Positions 18,971 through 30,701 are shown, counted from the stretch's first letter. The stretch: 64,000 nucleotides of DNA from Pseudomonas putida (GCF_005080685.1 NZ_CP039371.1:5890001-5954000); one strand, 5' to 3'. Numbers and translations are program-made. Notes: generated by a model from the letters alone, not told the origin.

Positions 18971-21546
18971 GACTTGCTCTTGCTCTTGCGTGGCGCGCCG
19001 GACTTCGACGGCCCCTTACGGTGCTTGGTCGGCTTGCCGGACGACTTGCCGCCCTTGTCCGACTTGCTGCTGGCGTGACCGCCGGTGCGGGCCTCGCTCA
19101 TCAGCGCCTTCTTCATCTCGCGGCTCTTGCGCACTTCGGCATTGCGCTGCACGGCGTCCTTCGGGAAGTACGCTTCGGCGGTTTCGCTCTTGCGGCTGCG
19201 CGGCTTGGGCGTGGCCCTGGCCGGGGTTTCCGACGCAGGCTCGGCCTTCTCGGTGACAGGCGCAGCGCCACGCCCCTTGCGACCGACCGGTGCGGCGAGC
19301 TGCTTGTCGGAGACTTCGAAGTCGATCTTGCGCTCGTCCAGATCGACGCGCATGACCTTGACCTCGATGGTATCGCCGAGGCGGAAACTGCGACCGCTGC
19401 GCTCGCCCGACAGACGGTGGTGCACCGGGTCGAAGTGGTAGTAGTCGCCGGGCAGTGCGCTGACATGCACCAGGCCCTCGACATAGATGTCGGTGAGCTC
19501 GACGAACAGGCCAAAACCGGTGACCGCGGTGATGACACCCGGGAAGGTCTCGCCGACGCGGTCTTTCATGAACTCGCACTTGAGCCAGTTGACCACGTCA
19601 CGGGTGGCCTCGTCGGCCCGGCGCTCGGTCATCGAGCACTGCTCGCCGAGCTGGTCGAGGGTGTTCACGTCATACGGGTAGATGCGCGCCTTGGGGATGC
19701 TCATCGCGCCGGCACGCTTGACGTGCGGGGTATCGACCTTGGAGCGGATGACGCTGCGGATGGCACGATGCACCAGCAGGTCCGGGTAACGGCGAATCGG
19801 CGAGGTGAAGTGCGTGTACGCCTCGTAGTTCAAGCCGAAGTGGCCGTTGTTGTCGGTGCTGTACACCGCCTGGCTCAGCGAGCGCAGCATCACGGTCTGG
19901 ATCAGGTGGAAATCCGGGCGCCCGGCGATGCTCGCCAGCAGGGCCTGGTAATCCTTTGGCGAGGGGTCCTTGCCCTTGTGCAGGGTCAGGCCCAGTTCGC
20001 CGAGGAAGGCGCGGAGTTTTTCCAGGCGCTCCGGAGGCGGGCCGTCGTGCACGCGGTACAGCGAAGGTACGCCGTGCTTTTGCAGGAACTCGGCAGTGGC
20101 GACGTTGGCCGCCAGCATGCATTCCTCGATCAGCTTGTGAGCGTCGTTGCGCACGGTCGGGCGGATTTCCGCGATCTTGCGCTCATCGCCGAAGATGATG
20201 CGGGTTTCCTGGGTCTCGAAGTCGATCGCGCCACGGGCATGACGGGCGTCGACGAGCACCTTGTACAGGTTGTACAGGTTCTTGAGGTCCGGCAGGACCT
20301 CCTTGTACTCCTCGCGCAGCGCCTTGCCTTCACGGGTACGCGAATGCTCCAGCATGCTGCTGACCTTGTTGTAGGTCAGGCGGGCGTGGGAGTGGATCAC
20401 GCCTTCGTAGAACTGGTAGTCGACCATCTGGCCGGCCTTGTTCATGGTCATCTCGCAGACCATGGCCAGGCGATCGACGTGCGGGTTCAGCGAGCACAGG
20501 CCGTTGGACAGCTCCTCGGGGAGCATCGGCACCACGCGCTCGGGGAAGTACACCGAGTTGCCGCGCTGCTGGGCTTCGACATCCAGGGCCGAGCCCAGGC
20601 GCACGTAGCTGGAAACGTCGGCGATGGCCACGTACAGGCGCCAGCCACCGGAGAACAGGCGCAGCTTGCCCAGTGGCTCGCAGTACACGGCGTCGTCGAA
20701 GTCGCGGGCATCCTCGCCGTCGATGGTGACGAAGGGCAGATGGCGCAGGTCGATGCGCTTTTCCTTGTCCTTTTCCTCGACTTCGGAGCGGAACTTGCGC
20801 GCTTCCTTGATCACGTCCTTGGGCCAGACATGCGGAATGTCGTAGCTGCGCAGCGCCACGTCGATTTCCATGCCTGGGGCCATGTAGTTGCCAATCACCT
20901 CGACCACGTCACCCTGCGGCTGGAAACGCGGGGTCGGCCAGTGGGTGATCTTGATCTCGACGAACTGGCCGATCTTGGCGCCGCCGTTACGGCCCGCGGT
21001 CACCAGCACTTCCTGCTGGATCTTCGGGTTGTCCGGGGTCACGTAGCCGATGCCACCTTCTTCGAAGTAGCGGCCGACCACGCTTTCATGGGCGCGGGAG
21101 ATGACCTCCACCAACACGCCTTCGCGGCGGCCGCGGCGATCGGTACCGGAGACCCGGGCCAACGCCCGGTCGCCGTCGAACACCAGGCGCATCTGCGCGG
21201 GGCTGAGGAACAGGTCGTCGCTGCCGTCATCGGGGATCAGGAAGCCGAAGCCGTCGCGATGGCCGGAGACACGGCCACAGATCAGGTCCAGCTTGTCTAC
21301 CGGGGCATAGGTGCCGCGCCGGGTATAGATAAGCTGGCCGTCACGTTCCATGGCACGCAGTCGGCGGCGCAGAGCTTCGATCTGGTCTTCCTCGTGAAGA
21401 CCGAATTCGGCCGCCAGCTCCTCGCGTGCGGCCGGTTCGCCACGGTCGGCGAGGCGCTGCAGGATCAGCTCACGGCTGGGGATGGGGTTGTCGTATTTTT
21501 CCGCTTCGCGAGCGGCCTCGGGATCGAGGGATTGCCAATCGGCCAT
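18967..21546 (-). CDS. rnr: Ribonuclease R
   Basis: This 859-residue 3'-5' exoribonuclease degrades structured RNA. In order: helix-turn-helix/winged N-terminal part, two cold-shock domains, a catalytic RNB domain with the acidic cluster in DGEDARDFDDAVYCE, an S1 domain (GVITAVTGFGLFVELTDIYVEG) and a long Lys/Ser-rich tail (last ~90 residues). The frame opens 36 codons earlier; I chose the ATG at 21546 (MADWQSLDPEAAREAEKYDNP), the family start. Forms an operon with rlmB. Confidence 0.96.
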   Translation of the reverse strand: MADWQSLDPEAAREAEKYDNPIPSRELILQRLADRGEPAAREELAAEFGLHEEDQIEALRRRLRAMERDGQLIYTRRGTYAPVDKLDLICGRVSGHRDGFGFLIPDDGSDDLFLSPAQMRLVFDGDRALARVSGTDRRGRREGVLVEVISRAHESVVGRYFEEGGIGYVTPDNPKIQQEVLVTAGRNGGAKIGQFVEIKITHWPTPRFQPQGDVVEVIGNYMAPGMEIDVALRSYDIPHVWPKDVIKEARKFRSEVEEKDKEKRIDLRHLPFVTIDGEDARDFDDAVYCEPLGKLRLFSGGWRLYVAIADVSSYVRLGSALDVEAQQRGNSVYFPERVVPMLPEELSNGLCSLNPHVDRLAMVCEMTMNKAGQMVDYQFYEGVIHSHARLTYNKVSSMLEHSRTREGKALREEYKEVLPDLKNLYNLYKVLVDARHARGAIDFETQETRIIFGDERKIAEIRPTVRNDAHKLIEECMLAANVATAEFLQKHGVPSLYRVHDGPPPERLEKLRAFLGELGLTLHKGKDPSPKDYQALLASIAGRPDFHLIQTVMLRSLSQAVYSTDNNGHFGLNYEAYTHFTSPIRRYPDLLVHRAIRSVIRSKVDTPHVKRAGAMSIPKARIYPYDVNTLDQLGEQCSMTERRADEATRDVVNWLKCEFMKDRVGETFPGVITAVTGFGLFVELTDIYVEGLVHVSALPGDYYHFDPVHHRLSGERSGRSFRLGDTIEVKVMRVDLDERKIDFEVSDKQLAAPVGRKGRGAAPVTEKAEPASETPARATPKPRSRKSETAEAYFPKDAVQRNAEVRKSREMKKALMSEARTGGHASSKSDKGGKSSGKPTKHRKGPSKSGAPRKSKSKS

Positions 21547-21708
21547 CAGAAGGGGTTCACCTTGGGGTATATAGATATGAATTCTGGCATAGGCGTATTG
21601 AAACCGGAAATCTCGGCATTGGACAGCCCCAGAGGCATGTCCAGGTAACGGCAATAGGCCTGTGGAATCAACAAGTTGAATTTTTTGAATTTTTTTTTGA
21701 TCGGGGGC

Positions 21709-21737
21709 TTTACAGCCCTCGGAGGCGTCCGTATAGT
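21709..21737 (+). promoter_or_regulatory. Sigma-70 promoter of the tandem tRNA-Leu genes
   Basis: TTTACA and TATAGT are separated by exactly 17 bases, each one mismatch from consensus. A T-rich tract (possible UP element) lies directly upstream. It is about 75 bases from the first tRNA. Confidence 0.8.
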
Positions 21738-21819
21738 GCGCACCACAACGACGGACAGCCGACGTTGTAGTTGAGATGAAGCGCGATGTAAAGCATCATG
21801 TGACCTCGACGAAATGTGT

Positions 21820-21906
21820 GCCCAGGTGGCGGAATTGGTAGACGCGCTGGTTTCAGGTATCAGTGACTTAACGGTCGTGGAAGTTCGAGTCTTCTCCTGG
21901 GCACCA
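21820..21906 (+). tRNA. tRNA-Leu(CAG), copy 1
   Basis: 87 bases including an encoded CCA. The acceptor stem GCCCAGG pairs with CCTGGGC; the D-loop (GGAATTGGTAGACGC), anticodon loop with CAG, the long variable arm of a class II tRNA and the TΨC arm (GTTCGAGTC) are all present. Confidence 0.97.
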
Positions 21907-21993
21907 ATGATTTTCAAGTAATAGATGACCAAGGATCTATTACGACTGAGTGAAGCGAACAATAGTCGCCTTCTTCAGATGATGCAAAGCTTT

Positions 21994-22080
21994 GCCCAGG
22001 TGGCGGAATTGGTAGACGCGCTGGTTTCAGGTATCAGTGACTTAACGGTCGTGGAAGTTCGAGTCTTCTCCTGGGCACCA
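21994..22080 (+). tRNA. tRNA-Leu(CAG), copy 2
   Basis: Identical over all 87 bases to the copy at 21820-21906, 87 bases downstream. The spacer between them is unrelated to the flanks, so only the tRNA body is conserved. A terminator follows at once. Confidence 0.97.
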
Positions 22081-22083
22081 TAC

Positions 22084-22115
22084 AAAAACCCACTAGCTTG
22101 CTAGTGGGTTTTTTC
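22084..22115 (+). terminator. Rho-independent terminator after the tRNA-Leu pair
   Basis: A hairpin of ACCCACTAG with CTAGTGGGT is followed by six T residues, starting four bases after the second CCA. Confidence 0.9.
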
Positions 22116-22271
22116 TTGCCTGCGATTTTTGCATCGCCCTCCCCTGCCGGCATTTCCCGGCGATTGCCCTCGCCGAAAGCCCTGATGAATTTCTCGTCGC
22201 CGGGCCACTTGAGAACCGATTTCGTTTACCATTGTTGCCAAATATGTAGCCGTAAGCGAGGAAGTACCCGC

Positions 22272-23285
22272 ATGACGATCCGCCCGCAACCGCTGATGCG
22301 CACCCTGGCCGCCGCTGTTCTAAGCCTGGTGATCGGCGCTCCGGCCGCCATGGCAGACGAGCCTGTCACGCTGACCATGTACAACGGCCAGCACAAGGAA
22401 ATCGGCGAAGCCATCGCCAAGGCCTACGAGGCCAAGACCGGTATCCATATCAATATCCGCAAGGGCAGCAGCAACCAGCTGGCCAGCCAGATCATCGAGG
22501 AAGGCGACCGTTCGCCGGCCGACATCATCTATACCGAAGAGTCGCCACCGCTGAACAACCTCGGTCAATTGGGCCTGCTGGCCAAGATCGACGACGCGAC
22601 CTTGAACATGCTGCCCAAGGAGTATGTCGGCGCCGACGGCACCTGGATGGGCGTGACCGCACGTACCCGTGTGGTGGTGTTCAACCCGAAGAAGATCGAC
22701 GAGAAAGACCTGCCGACCACGGTGATGGACTTCGCCAACCCCGAGTGGGATGGTCGTGTCGGCTACGTGCCGACCAGCGGCGCCTTCCAGGAGCAGGCCG
22801 TGGCCATCCTCAAGATGCATGGCCGCGAAGCTACCGAAGAATGGCTGACCGGCCTGAAAGCCTTCGGCAAAACCTACACCAACAACATGGTCGCCCTGAA
22901 GGCCGTGGAGAAAGGTGAAGTCGCCGCCGTCCTGGTCAACAACTACTACTGGTACGCCCTGGAGCGCGAGCGCGGCAAGCTCGACTCCAAGCTGTACTAC
23001 CTGGCCGATGGCGATGCCGGTAACCTGGTGACCATCTCCGGCGCCGGCGCGGTCAAGGCCAGCAAGCATCCGAAGGAAGCCCAGGCCCTGCTCAACTGGA
23101 TGGCCAGCGAAGAAGGCCAGCGCGTGATCACCCAGACCACCGCCGAGTATCCTCTGCACAAGGGCATGGTCTCCGACCGCGGCCTGAAACCGTTCGAAGA
23201 CCTGCGCCCGCCGAAGATCTCGCCGGCCGACCTGGGCAATGCCGAGGAAGCGCTGGAGCTTGAACGCGAGATCGGTCTGCTCTGA
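22272..23285 (+). CDS. Ferric-iron-type ABC transporter, periplasmic binding protein (FbpA/SfuA-like)
   Basis: This 337-residue precursor has a signal peptide of about 28 residues (…PAAMA/DEPVT). The mature protein reads as an SBP_bac family iron(III)-binding protein: LTMYNGQHKEI near the start, IIYTEESPPLN, and the tyrosine-rich VLVNNYYWYALERE segment in which two adjacent Tyr residues would coordinate Fe3+. The ATG at 22272 follows GAGGAAG; the frame is open further upstream but without signal character. The permease overlaps its stop by one base. I see no Fur box in the 156-bp upstream gap. Confidence 0.88.
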   Translation: MTIRPQPLMRTLAAAVLSLVIGAPAAMADEPVTLTMYNGQHKEIGEAIAKAYEAKTGIHINIRKGSSNQLASQIIEEGDRSPADIIYTEESPPLNNLGQLGLLAKIDDATLNMLPKEYVGADGTWMGVTARTRVVVFNPKKIDEKDLPTTVMDFANPEWDGRVGYVPTSGAFQEQAVAILKMHGREATEEWLTGLKAFGKTYTNNMVALKAVEKGEVAAVLVNNYYWYALERERGKLDSKLYYLADGDAGNLVTISGAGAVKASKHPKEAQALLNWMASEEGQRVITQTTAEYPLHKGMVSDRGLKPFEDLRPPKISPADLGNAEEALELEREIGLL

Positions 23286-24850
23286 TGACTGCCGCCCTGT
23301 CCGAACCGGTGCCGGTACGCTTCGTCCCCCGCCGCAAGCGCGCCTCCATTTGGGTGGTGCTGCCTGTGCTGTTCCTGGTGGCAATGAGCTTGCTGCCATT
23401 GCTCTACGTCGCCATGAAGGCCTGGGAAGCAGGCTGGCGCGAAGCGTTGCACCTGCTCTGGCGCCCGTTCGTATGGGGCCTGATGCGCAACACCCTGATG
23501 CTGATGGCCGGCGTGACGCTCACCTGCATGGTGGTCGGCCTGGCATTGGCCTGGCTGCTCGAGCGCAGCAACCTGCCGGGCCGCAGGCTCTGGGGCGTGG
23601 TGCTGTGCCTGCCGTTCGCCGTGCCATCGTTCGTCAGCAGCTTCACCTGGGTGTCGCTGAGCTCGGACTTCGAAGGCCTGGGCGGCGCGATCATGGTCAT
23701 GGCGCTGTCCAAGTACCCGCTGGTGTTCCTGCCAGTGGCGGCGACCCTGCGCAACCTCGACACCTCGGTTGAGGAATCGGCCCGCACCCTGGGCTATGGC
23801 AGCTGGGGCGTGTTCCGCAAGATCACCCTGCCGCTGCTGTGGCCGTCGATGCTCGGCGGTGCACTGCTGATCGCCCTGCACATGCTGGTCGAGTTCGGCG
23901 CGCTGTCGATCCTCGGGCTGCAGACCTTCACCACCGCGATCTACCAGCAGTTCGAACTGGAGTTCAGCAACGCTAACGCCGCCATGCTTTCGGCAGTATT
24001 GCTGGCGCTGTGCCTGTTGATGTTGTGGCTGGAGCTGCGCGTACGCGGCAAGGCGCGCCACGTGCGCATCGGCCAGGGCGTGGCACGCCGCGGCCAGCCG
24101 GTGCGCCTGCGCGGCTGGATGCCGCTGGCCCAGTTGTTCTGCCTGGGCCTGGCGATCCTGGGCAGCGGCATTCCGCTGGCCATGCTCGGTTACTGGCTGA
24201 GCGTCGGCTCGTCGGCTGCATTCCCGGTGGCAGCCATCAGCAAGGCCCTGATCACCTCGCTGTCGGTCTCACTGGGCGGCGCAGGCTTCTGCGTGCTGCT
24301 GGCGTTGCCGGTGAGCTTCCTGGTTGTACGCTACAAAGGTCGTCTGGCGATCTGGGCCGAGCGCTTGCCTTACCTGCTGCACGCCCTGCCCGGCTTGGTC
24401 ATCGCCCTGACCCTGGTGGTGTTCTCGCTGCACTACGTGCCGGCGCTGTACCAGACCACCGCACTGTTGCTGCTGGCCTACGCACTGCTGTTCCTGCCGC
24501 TGGCCCAGGCACCGGTACGTACCGCGCTGAACAAGGCTTCGCCAACCCTCGAAGAGGCCGCTCGTACGCTGGGGGCGAGCAGCTTCGCGGCATTCTGCCG
24601 GGTCACCCTGCCGATCATCTTCCCGGCATTGGCAGCCGCCTTCGCCCTGGTGTTCCTGGATGCCATGAAGGAGCTGACCGCCACCCTGCTGCTCAGCCCG
24701 ACCGGCATGACCACCCTGGCCACCGAGGTCTGGGCGCATACCGCCAACGTCGAGTTCGCGGCGGCGGCGCCTTATGCTGCCCTGCTGATCGTGGTGTCGG
24801 GGTTGCCGGTGTATCTGCTGACCACGCGGATGTACCTGAACAAGGCGTAG
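23285..24850 (+). CDS. Iron ABC transporter permease (FbpB/SfuB-like, two fused membrane domains)
   Basis: This 521-residue protein carries two BPD_transp_1 domains in tandem, each with an EAA loop (ESARTLGYGSWGVFRKITLP near residue 170 and EEAARTLGASSFAAFCRVTLP near residue 430). It forms the inner-membrane channel for the binding protein encoded just upstream (TGATG overlap). No ATPase gene follows; the next gene is on the opposite strand, so the ATPase must be supplied from elsewhere. Confidence 0.9.
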   Translation: MTAALSEPVPVRFVPRRKRASIWVVLPVLFLVAMSLLPLLYVAMKAWEAGWREALHLLWRPFVWGLMRNTLMLMAGVTLTCMVVGLALAWLLERSNLPGRRLWGVVLCLPFAVPSFVSSFTWVSLSSDFEGLGGAIMVMALSKYPLVFLPVAATLRNLDTSVEESARTLGYGSWGVFRKITLPLLWPSMLGGALLIALHMLVEFGALSILGLQTFTTAIYQQFELEFSNANAAMLSAVLLALCLLMLWLELRVRGKARHVRIGQGVARRGQPVRLRGWMPLAQLFCLGLAILGSGIPLAMLGYWLSVGSSAAFPVAAISKALITSLSVSLGGAGFCVLLALPVSFLVVRYKGRLAIWAERLPYLLHALPGLVIALTLVVFSLHYVPALYQTTALLLLAYALLFLPLAQAPVRTALNKASPTLEEAARTLGASSFAAFCRVTLPIIFPALAAAFALVFLDAMKELTATLLLSPTGMTTLATEVWAHTANVEFAAAAPYAALLIVVSGLPVYLLTTRMYLNKA

Positions 24851-24853
24851 CCT

Positions 24854-24877
24854 GCTTCGCGGGCTTGCCCGCGAAGC
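24854..24877. repeat. Short perfect hairpin between the permease and chemoreceptor genes
   Basis: A 10-bp stem (GCTTCGCGGG / CCCGCGAAGC) with a CTTG loop lies between two convergent genes. It resembles a trimmed REP core and may act as a two-way stop. Confidence 0.6.
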
Positions 24878-24898
24878 TCCCAACCCGACAGCCTCCAC

Positions 24899-26833
24899 TC
24901 AAGCCCTGAACTGCCCCAGGCTCGCCCGCAACTGGGCCGCGAGATCATCCAGCACCTTGCTGCTGGCAGTGGTCTGCATCACCACCTCGGCCGAGCGCTC
25001 AGCCTGGGCGTGGATGTTCTCCACCCGACCACGCACCGCCTGAGCGCCATGGGCCTGCTGCTCGGCGGCGCGGGTCGCCAGGCCAATGGCGGCATGCACC
25101 TGTTCAACCGCCGCCTGTACAGATTGCTGCCGACGCTCGTTGTCACGCAGCACCAGCAAACCTTCGCTGGCCTTGAGCCCGGCCTGGCCAATGGTCGCCA
25201 CCGCTTCCTTCGCACCTTTCTGCAAGGCAGCGATATGCGCCTGGATATCCCCCGTCGAGCTCTGCGTCTTGCTCGCCAGCGCCCTCACCTCATCCGCCAC
25301 CACGGCAAAGCCACGCCCGGTTTCACCGGCCCGCGCAGCTTCGATGGCGGCATTGAGCGCCAGCAGGTTGGTCTGTTCGGCAATGCCGTGGATGACCGTC
25401 AGTACCACTTCGATCTGCTCGCTCTGCTTGGCCAGCCGCTCAATGACCTGGGAGCCGTTCTCGACCTGGCTGGCGAGGCTCTCGATTAGGCTCGCCAGTT
25501 GCGTCGAGGAACGGCTGTTCTGGTCGGTGGCCTGACGAATGTCCACGACCTGCTGCAAGGCAGCCTGCATCGCATGGCTTTCGGCCTGCGCCTCGTCGGC
25601 CATGCTCGACAGAGCACGCAGGCTGGCCGCAACCTCGTCACGTTGTAACGCAGCGGCAGCATCGGCACCGGCATTGCGTTGCGCCATGCTGTCGATCTCG
25701 ATACCGGTGCGCTGGGCCACCTCGCCGGCCTCGCGGACGATGGGCTGCAGCTTGTCGACGAAACGATTGACCGCCGAGGCCATATCACCGATCTCATCGC
25801 GGCTGTCGAGTGGAACGCGGCGGGTCAGGTCGCCTTCGCCAGCCGCCAAGTCATCGAGCGCAGCGATCAACAGGCGCAGCTTGCTCAGCACCCGCCGCCC
25901 AAGCACCAGGGCCACCGCCAGCAGCACCCCAAGGCCAACCAGCGCCAGCCCCAGACCAATGCGCCAGCGCAGCGTTTCAGCGGCCTCGCGCACGGCCTGC
26001 GCGGTATTGGCCTGCATAGCTGCGGCACTGCCTTGGGCCGTGGCCAGGCGCTCGCGCAGGGCCTTGCCGCTGTCGGCGGCAGCGGCGCCAAGGCTGTCGC
26101 CCACCAGTTGCTCGCCACTGTCGATCAACGCCGCGAAACGCTGATCGAGCGCCGTCAGCTGCTGCTCCACGCCAGCAGTGGACACCCCCATCAGCACCTT
26201 GCCGATCTGCGCACCATTAGGGCTGATCGAAGCCTCGACGTAGTACACCGATGGGTCGCGCCGGGCAGCATCGAGCACTTTGTCCAGTGCCCGCTCGCCC
26301 TGGCCCTTTTCCATCAGCGCCTGGTTGATCGGATTCTGCCGGTTCAGGTAGCGGGTCAGGTGCTGCCCCTGGGCATCGTCATAGATCACGAACAACACGT
26401 TCGGATTGCGCTGCGCACGACGAGCGAACTCAGACAAGGTCGGCACATCGTTGTCCCAGATGGCCCGGGGCGCTACCGAGGCCAGCAGTTCGGCCATGTC
26501 GTTGGCAGACTCCTTGAGGCTTTTCTCCAGCGTCACTCGCAACTGCTGTTGCTCAGCCTGCAAACGCGCCGAAAGACCGGCACTGAGGCGCTGGCGGGTA
26601 CTGCTGGAAAGGCTCTCAAGGCCCGAACGCACATCTTGCCCAGCCTGCTCCAGCTCGCCGGCAAGCGCGCGACTGTCGGCGCCCAGGCGCTGGCCGAGGT
26701 CGGCTTCCAAGGCGGTGACGGTGCTCCGGGTCAGCGCTACGGCAACCAGCACCTGCACCAAAAGGGCGATACCAAGCGCTACAAACACAGGCCGCAACAG
26801 GCGGCTTCGTAACAGTGAAAAGATGGCAGACAC
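24899..26833 (-). CDS. Methyl-accepting chemotaxis protein
   Basis: This 644-residue chemoreceptor has a first membrane helix (about 13-33), a periplasmic sensory region of about 270 residues rich in predicted helix, a second membrane helix (about 305-325), a HAMP-like segment ([20 protein letters not shown]) and a cytoplasmic signalling domain with the conserved hairpin tip ([19 protein letters not shown]). It would pass ligand signals to CheA/CheW. The start codon is GTG at 26833, preceded by GAGGG. The ligand cannot be read from the sequence. Confidence 0.92.
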   Translation of the reverse strand: MSAIFSLLRSRLLRPVFVALGIALLVQVLVAVALTRSTVTALEADLGQRLGADSRALAGELEQAGQDVRSGLESLSSSTRQRLSAGLSARLQAEQQQLRVTLEKSLKESANDMAELLASVAPRAIWDNDVPTLSEFARRAQRNPNVLFVIYDDAQGQHLTRYLNRQNPINQALMEKGQGERALDKVLDAARRDPSVYYVEASISPNGAQIGKVLMGVSTAGVEQQLTALDQRFAALIDSGEQLVGDSLGAAAADSGKALRERLATAQGSAAAMQANTAQAVREAAETLRWRIGLGLALVGLGVLLAVALVLGRRVLSKLRLLIAALDDLAAGEGDLTRRVPLDSRDEIGDMASAVNRFVDKLQPIVREAGEVAQRTGIEIDSMAQRNAGADAAAALQRDEVAASLRALSSMADEAQAESHAMQAALQQVVDIRQATDQNSRSSTQLASLIESLASQVENGSQVIERLAKQSEQIEVVLTVIHGIAEQTNLLALNAAIEAARAGETGRGFAVVADEVRALASKTQSSTGDIQAHIAALQKGAKEAVATIGQAGLKASEGLLVLRDNERRQQSVQAAVEQVHAAIGLATRAAEQQAHGAQAVRGRVENIHAQAERSAEVVMQTTASSKVLDDLAAQLRASLGQFRA

Positions 26834-26949
26834 GGTGTAACCCTCGTGTTCTCTGGCGCCACTATTTTGATGGCATCCACGAAGGCGTTGTCAGAGCAAG
26901 AGCTGTGCCGGGCGCGGCGGGGATATCGGCCAAGCCTCGGTACCCACCA

Positions 26950-26985
26950 AGAAAAACGCCGCAGGCCCTTTCGGGACTGCGGCGT
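26950..26985 (-). terminator. Rho-independent terminator of purA
   Basis: On the minus strand ACGCCGCAG … CTGCGGCGT forms a 9-bp stem with an inner CCC/GGG pairing and is followed by TTTTTCTT, 21 bases after the purA stop. Confidence 0.9.
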
Positions 26986-27005
26986 CGGACCAGCCGGAAG
27001 GCTGA

Positions 27006-28313
<1,308 letters not shown>

Positions 28314-28353
28314 TCACGCAAACTTGGTGCCGGCCTACTGCCGACGCAGAAAC

Positions 28354-29541
28354 TCAGTGGGTCAGCGGCAGAACCTGCCAGCGCCCGTCTTGCTGAATCA
28401 ATTGCCGATCACAATCCGCCTCGAGAGCAGCACTCAACGGCTGGCCAGGCAGAGCCTGGACCACACGCTGGCCCTCGGTGCGCAACTGGCAGACCTGCTG
28501 CCAGAGGGCCGCGTCACCACTGTCCGGCATCCAGATGCCGCCAGTTGGCAATACGACCTCCGCTCGCCCCAGTGTGACCAGGGTCTTCAAATCCGTGGAG
28601 AATCCGGTAGCCGGGCGTGCCCGGCCGAAATCGGCGCCGATGTCGTCGTAACGACCGCCCTGGGCGATGGACTGGCCTTCACCGGGCACGAACACGGCGA
28701 ACACCACGCCGGTGTGGTAGTTGTAGCCACGCAGCTCGCCGAGGTCGAAGTACAGCGGCAGGTCCGGGAAGCGCGACGCCAGGCGATCGGCGATCGCCAG
28801 CAGGTCGTCCAGCGCCGCCAGCACGCTGGCCGGAGCACGACCGAGACGTACGCGGGCCTCGGCCAGCACTTCGCGGCCACCGCACAGCTCGACCAGGGCG
28901 CGCAGCATGTTGCCCAGGTCCTTCGGCAGGTCGGCGGTGAGCGCCTGCACTTCATCGACCGCCTTGCGCTGCAGGGCGTCGAACAGCTGCTGCTCGACCG
29001 CGCCGGACAGGCCGGCAGCACGGGCCAGGCCGCGGTAGATACCGACGTGGCCAAGGTCCATGTGCACATCCGGCACATCGGCCAGTTGCAGCGTGGCGAG
29101 CATCAGGCTGATGACTTCGACGTCGCTGGTTGGGCTGGCATCGCCGTACAGCTCGGCACCCAGCTGGATCGGGCTGCGCGAGGTGGAAAGGGCACGTGGC
29201 TGGGCGTGCAGCACGCTGCCGGCGTAGCACAGGCGGCTCGGGCCTTCACGGCGCAAGGTATGGGCGTCGATGCGCGCTACCTGCGGTGTGAAGTCGGCGC
29301 GAAAGCCCATCAAACGGCCAGACTGCGGGTCGACCACCTTGAAGGTGCGCTGGTCCAGGTCCTGGCCGGCGCCGGTAAGCAGCGACTCCAGGTACTCGAT
29401 ATGCGGGGTGACGACCAGTTCGTAGCCCCAACTCTGGAACAGGTCCAACACCTGGCGCCGCGCGATCTCGATACGCGCGGCCTCCGGTGGCAGTACTTCC
29501 TCGATGCCATCTGGCAGCAGCCAGCGGTCTACCGTTGCCAT
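28354..29541 (-). CDS. hisZ: ATP phosphoribosyltransferase regulatory subunit HisZ
   Basis: This 395-residue protein is a paralogue of histidyl-tRNA synthetase. It has the class II core ([21 protein letters not shown] start, [25 protein letters not shown]) but is shorter than HisS and lacks the anticodon-binding domain. It associates with short-form HisG to catalyse and regulate the first step of histidine synthesis. The upstream 290-bp gap carries the hflC terminator and a GC-rich hairpin only. Confidence 0.95.
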   Translation of the reverse strand: MATVDRWLLPDGIEEVLPPEAARIEIARRQVLDLFQSWGYELVVTPHIEYLESLLTGAGQDLDQRTFKVVDPQSGRLMGFRADFTPQVARIDAHTLRREGPSRLCYAGSVLHAQPRALSTSRSPIQLGAELYGDASPTSDVEVISLMLATLQLADVPDVHMDLGHVGIYRGLARAAGLSGAVEQQLFDALQRKAVDEVQALTADLPKDLGNMLRALVELCGGREVLAEARVRLGRAPASVLAALDDLLAIADRLASRFPDLPLYFDLGELRGYNYHTGVVFAVFVPGEGQSIAQGGRYDDIGADFGRARPATGFSTDLKTLVTLGRAEVVLPTGGIWMPDSGDAALWQQVCQLRTEGQRVVQALPGQPLSAALEADCDRQLIQQDGRWQVLPLTH

Positions 29542-29722
29542 TACGCCATTTCCCCTCTGGTCCGGGCGGCTTGCCAGCAGGCGAGCCGTCAGTAAAGCAG
29601 GCATTGGCGCACAGCAGCAGGCAGCACTGATCCCAGCGCCACCACCGTACCCAATACCCTCTAATTGCCTTGCGAGCTGACCAAACCGTCAACCGGCGGT
29701 TCGCCAATCAACCTTGCAGACG

Positions 29723-29748
29723 CAAAAAAGCCGGGAAATTTCCCGGCT
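29723..29748 (-). terminator. Rho-independent terminator downstream of hflC
   Basis: A 20-base palindrome (29729-29748, AGCCGGGAAA and TTTCCCGGCT) is followed on the minus strand by TTTTTTGC. It lies about 85 bases beyond the hflC stop and ends the hfq–hflXKC transcript. Confidence 0.85.
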
Positions 29749-29831
29749 GACTCATCATACACCCCTTTTCCTTCAGGATGCACCCCGCCTGGTGCATTAG
29801 CTGCCGGGCGGGGTGATTCCGGTTCGGACGA

Positions 29832-30701
29832 TCAGGGCTTGCTCTTGTCCATGAAGCGGAAGAACTCGTTCTTCGGATCCAGGACCAGCACGTCGCTCTT
29901 GCTGGAGAAGCTGTCGCGGTAGGCCTGCAGGCTACGGTAGAACGCGTAGAAATCAGCGTCCTGGGTGTAGGCCTTGGCGTAGATGGAGGCCGCCTGGGCG
30001 TCGCCATCACCACGGGTCTCTTCCGCTTCGCGATAGGCTTCTGCCAGCAGTACACGGCGCTGACGGTCGGCGTCGGCGCGAATACCTTCGGCCAGCTCGT
30101 TACCCTTGGCGCGGTGCTCGCGGGCTTCACGCTCACGCTCGGTGCTCATACGATCGAACACGCTGCGGTTGACTTCCTTCGGCAGGTCGATGGCCTTGAC
30201 GCGGACGTCGATGACCTCGATCCCCAGCTCCTTGTTGGCCATGCGGTTCAGCGAGGCAGTGATGTCGGCCATCAGCGCGTCACGTTCACCGGAGACCACC
30301 TCGTGCAGGGTGCGTTTACCGAACTGGTCACGCAGGCCGCTTTCCAGACGACGCGACAGACGCTCGTCGGCGATCTGCTTGAGGCCGGACGTGGCGGTGT
30401 AGAAGCGCTCGGCATCCTGGACGCGCCACTTGGCGTAGGCGTCGACCATCACCGCTTTCTTCTCCAGGGTCAGGAACCGCTGGGTCGGGGCGTCGAGGGT
30501 CATCAGGCGGGCGTCGAACTTGCGCACCTGGTTCACGTAAGGAACCTTCACGTGCAAGCCTGGCTGGACATCGGCCTGGACCACACGGCCAAATTGCAGC
30601 AGGACCGCACGTTCGGTCTGGGACACGATGTAGAAGCTGTTCCAGGCCACGACGGCCAGCACCACTGCGGCGATCAGGGCGATCAGCGATTTATTGCTCA
30701 T
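29832..30701 (-). CDS. hflC: Protease modulator HflC
   Basis: This 289-residue membrane protein has one N-terminal anchor (MSNKSLIALIAAVVLAVVAW) and a band-7/SPFH domain. With HflK it forms a large assembly that surrounds and modulates the FtsH protease. The ATG overlaps the hflK stop by one base. Confidence 0.96.
   Translation of the reverse strand: MSNKSLIALIAAVVLAVVAWNSFYIVSQTERAVLLQFGRVVQADVQPGLHVKVPYVNQVRKFDARLMTLDAPTQRFLTLEKKAVMVDAYAKWRVQDAERFYTATSGLKQIADERLSRRLESGLRDQFGKRTLHEVVSGERDALMADITASLNRMANKELGIEVIDVRVKAIDLPKEVNRSVFDRMSTEREREAREHRAKGNELAEGIRADADRQRRVLLAEAYREAEETRGDGDAQAASIYAKAYTQDADFYAFYRSLQAYRDSFSSKSDVLVLDPKNEFFRFMDKSKP

Noticed and set aside
19021-21648. Very long open frame (875 codons) antisense to rnr
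   Set aside because: A shadow frame typical of high-G+C genes: low-complexity His/Val/Gln-rich product, no motifs, and a well-supported gene on the other strand.
22116-22271. Fur box upstream of the iron-type binding protein gene
   Set aside because: No sequence near the GATAATGATAATCATTATC type is visible in the gap.
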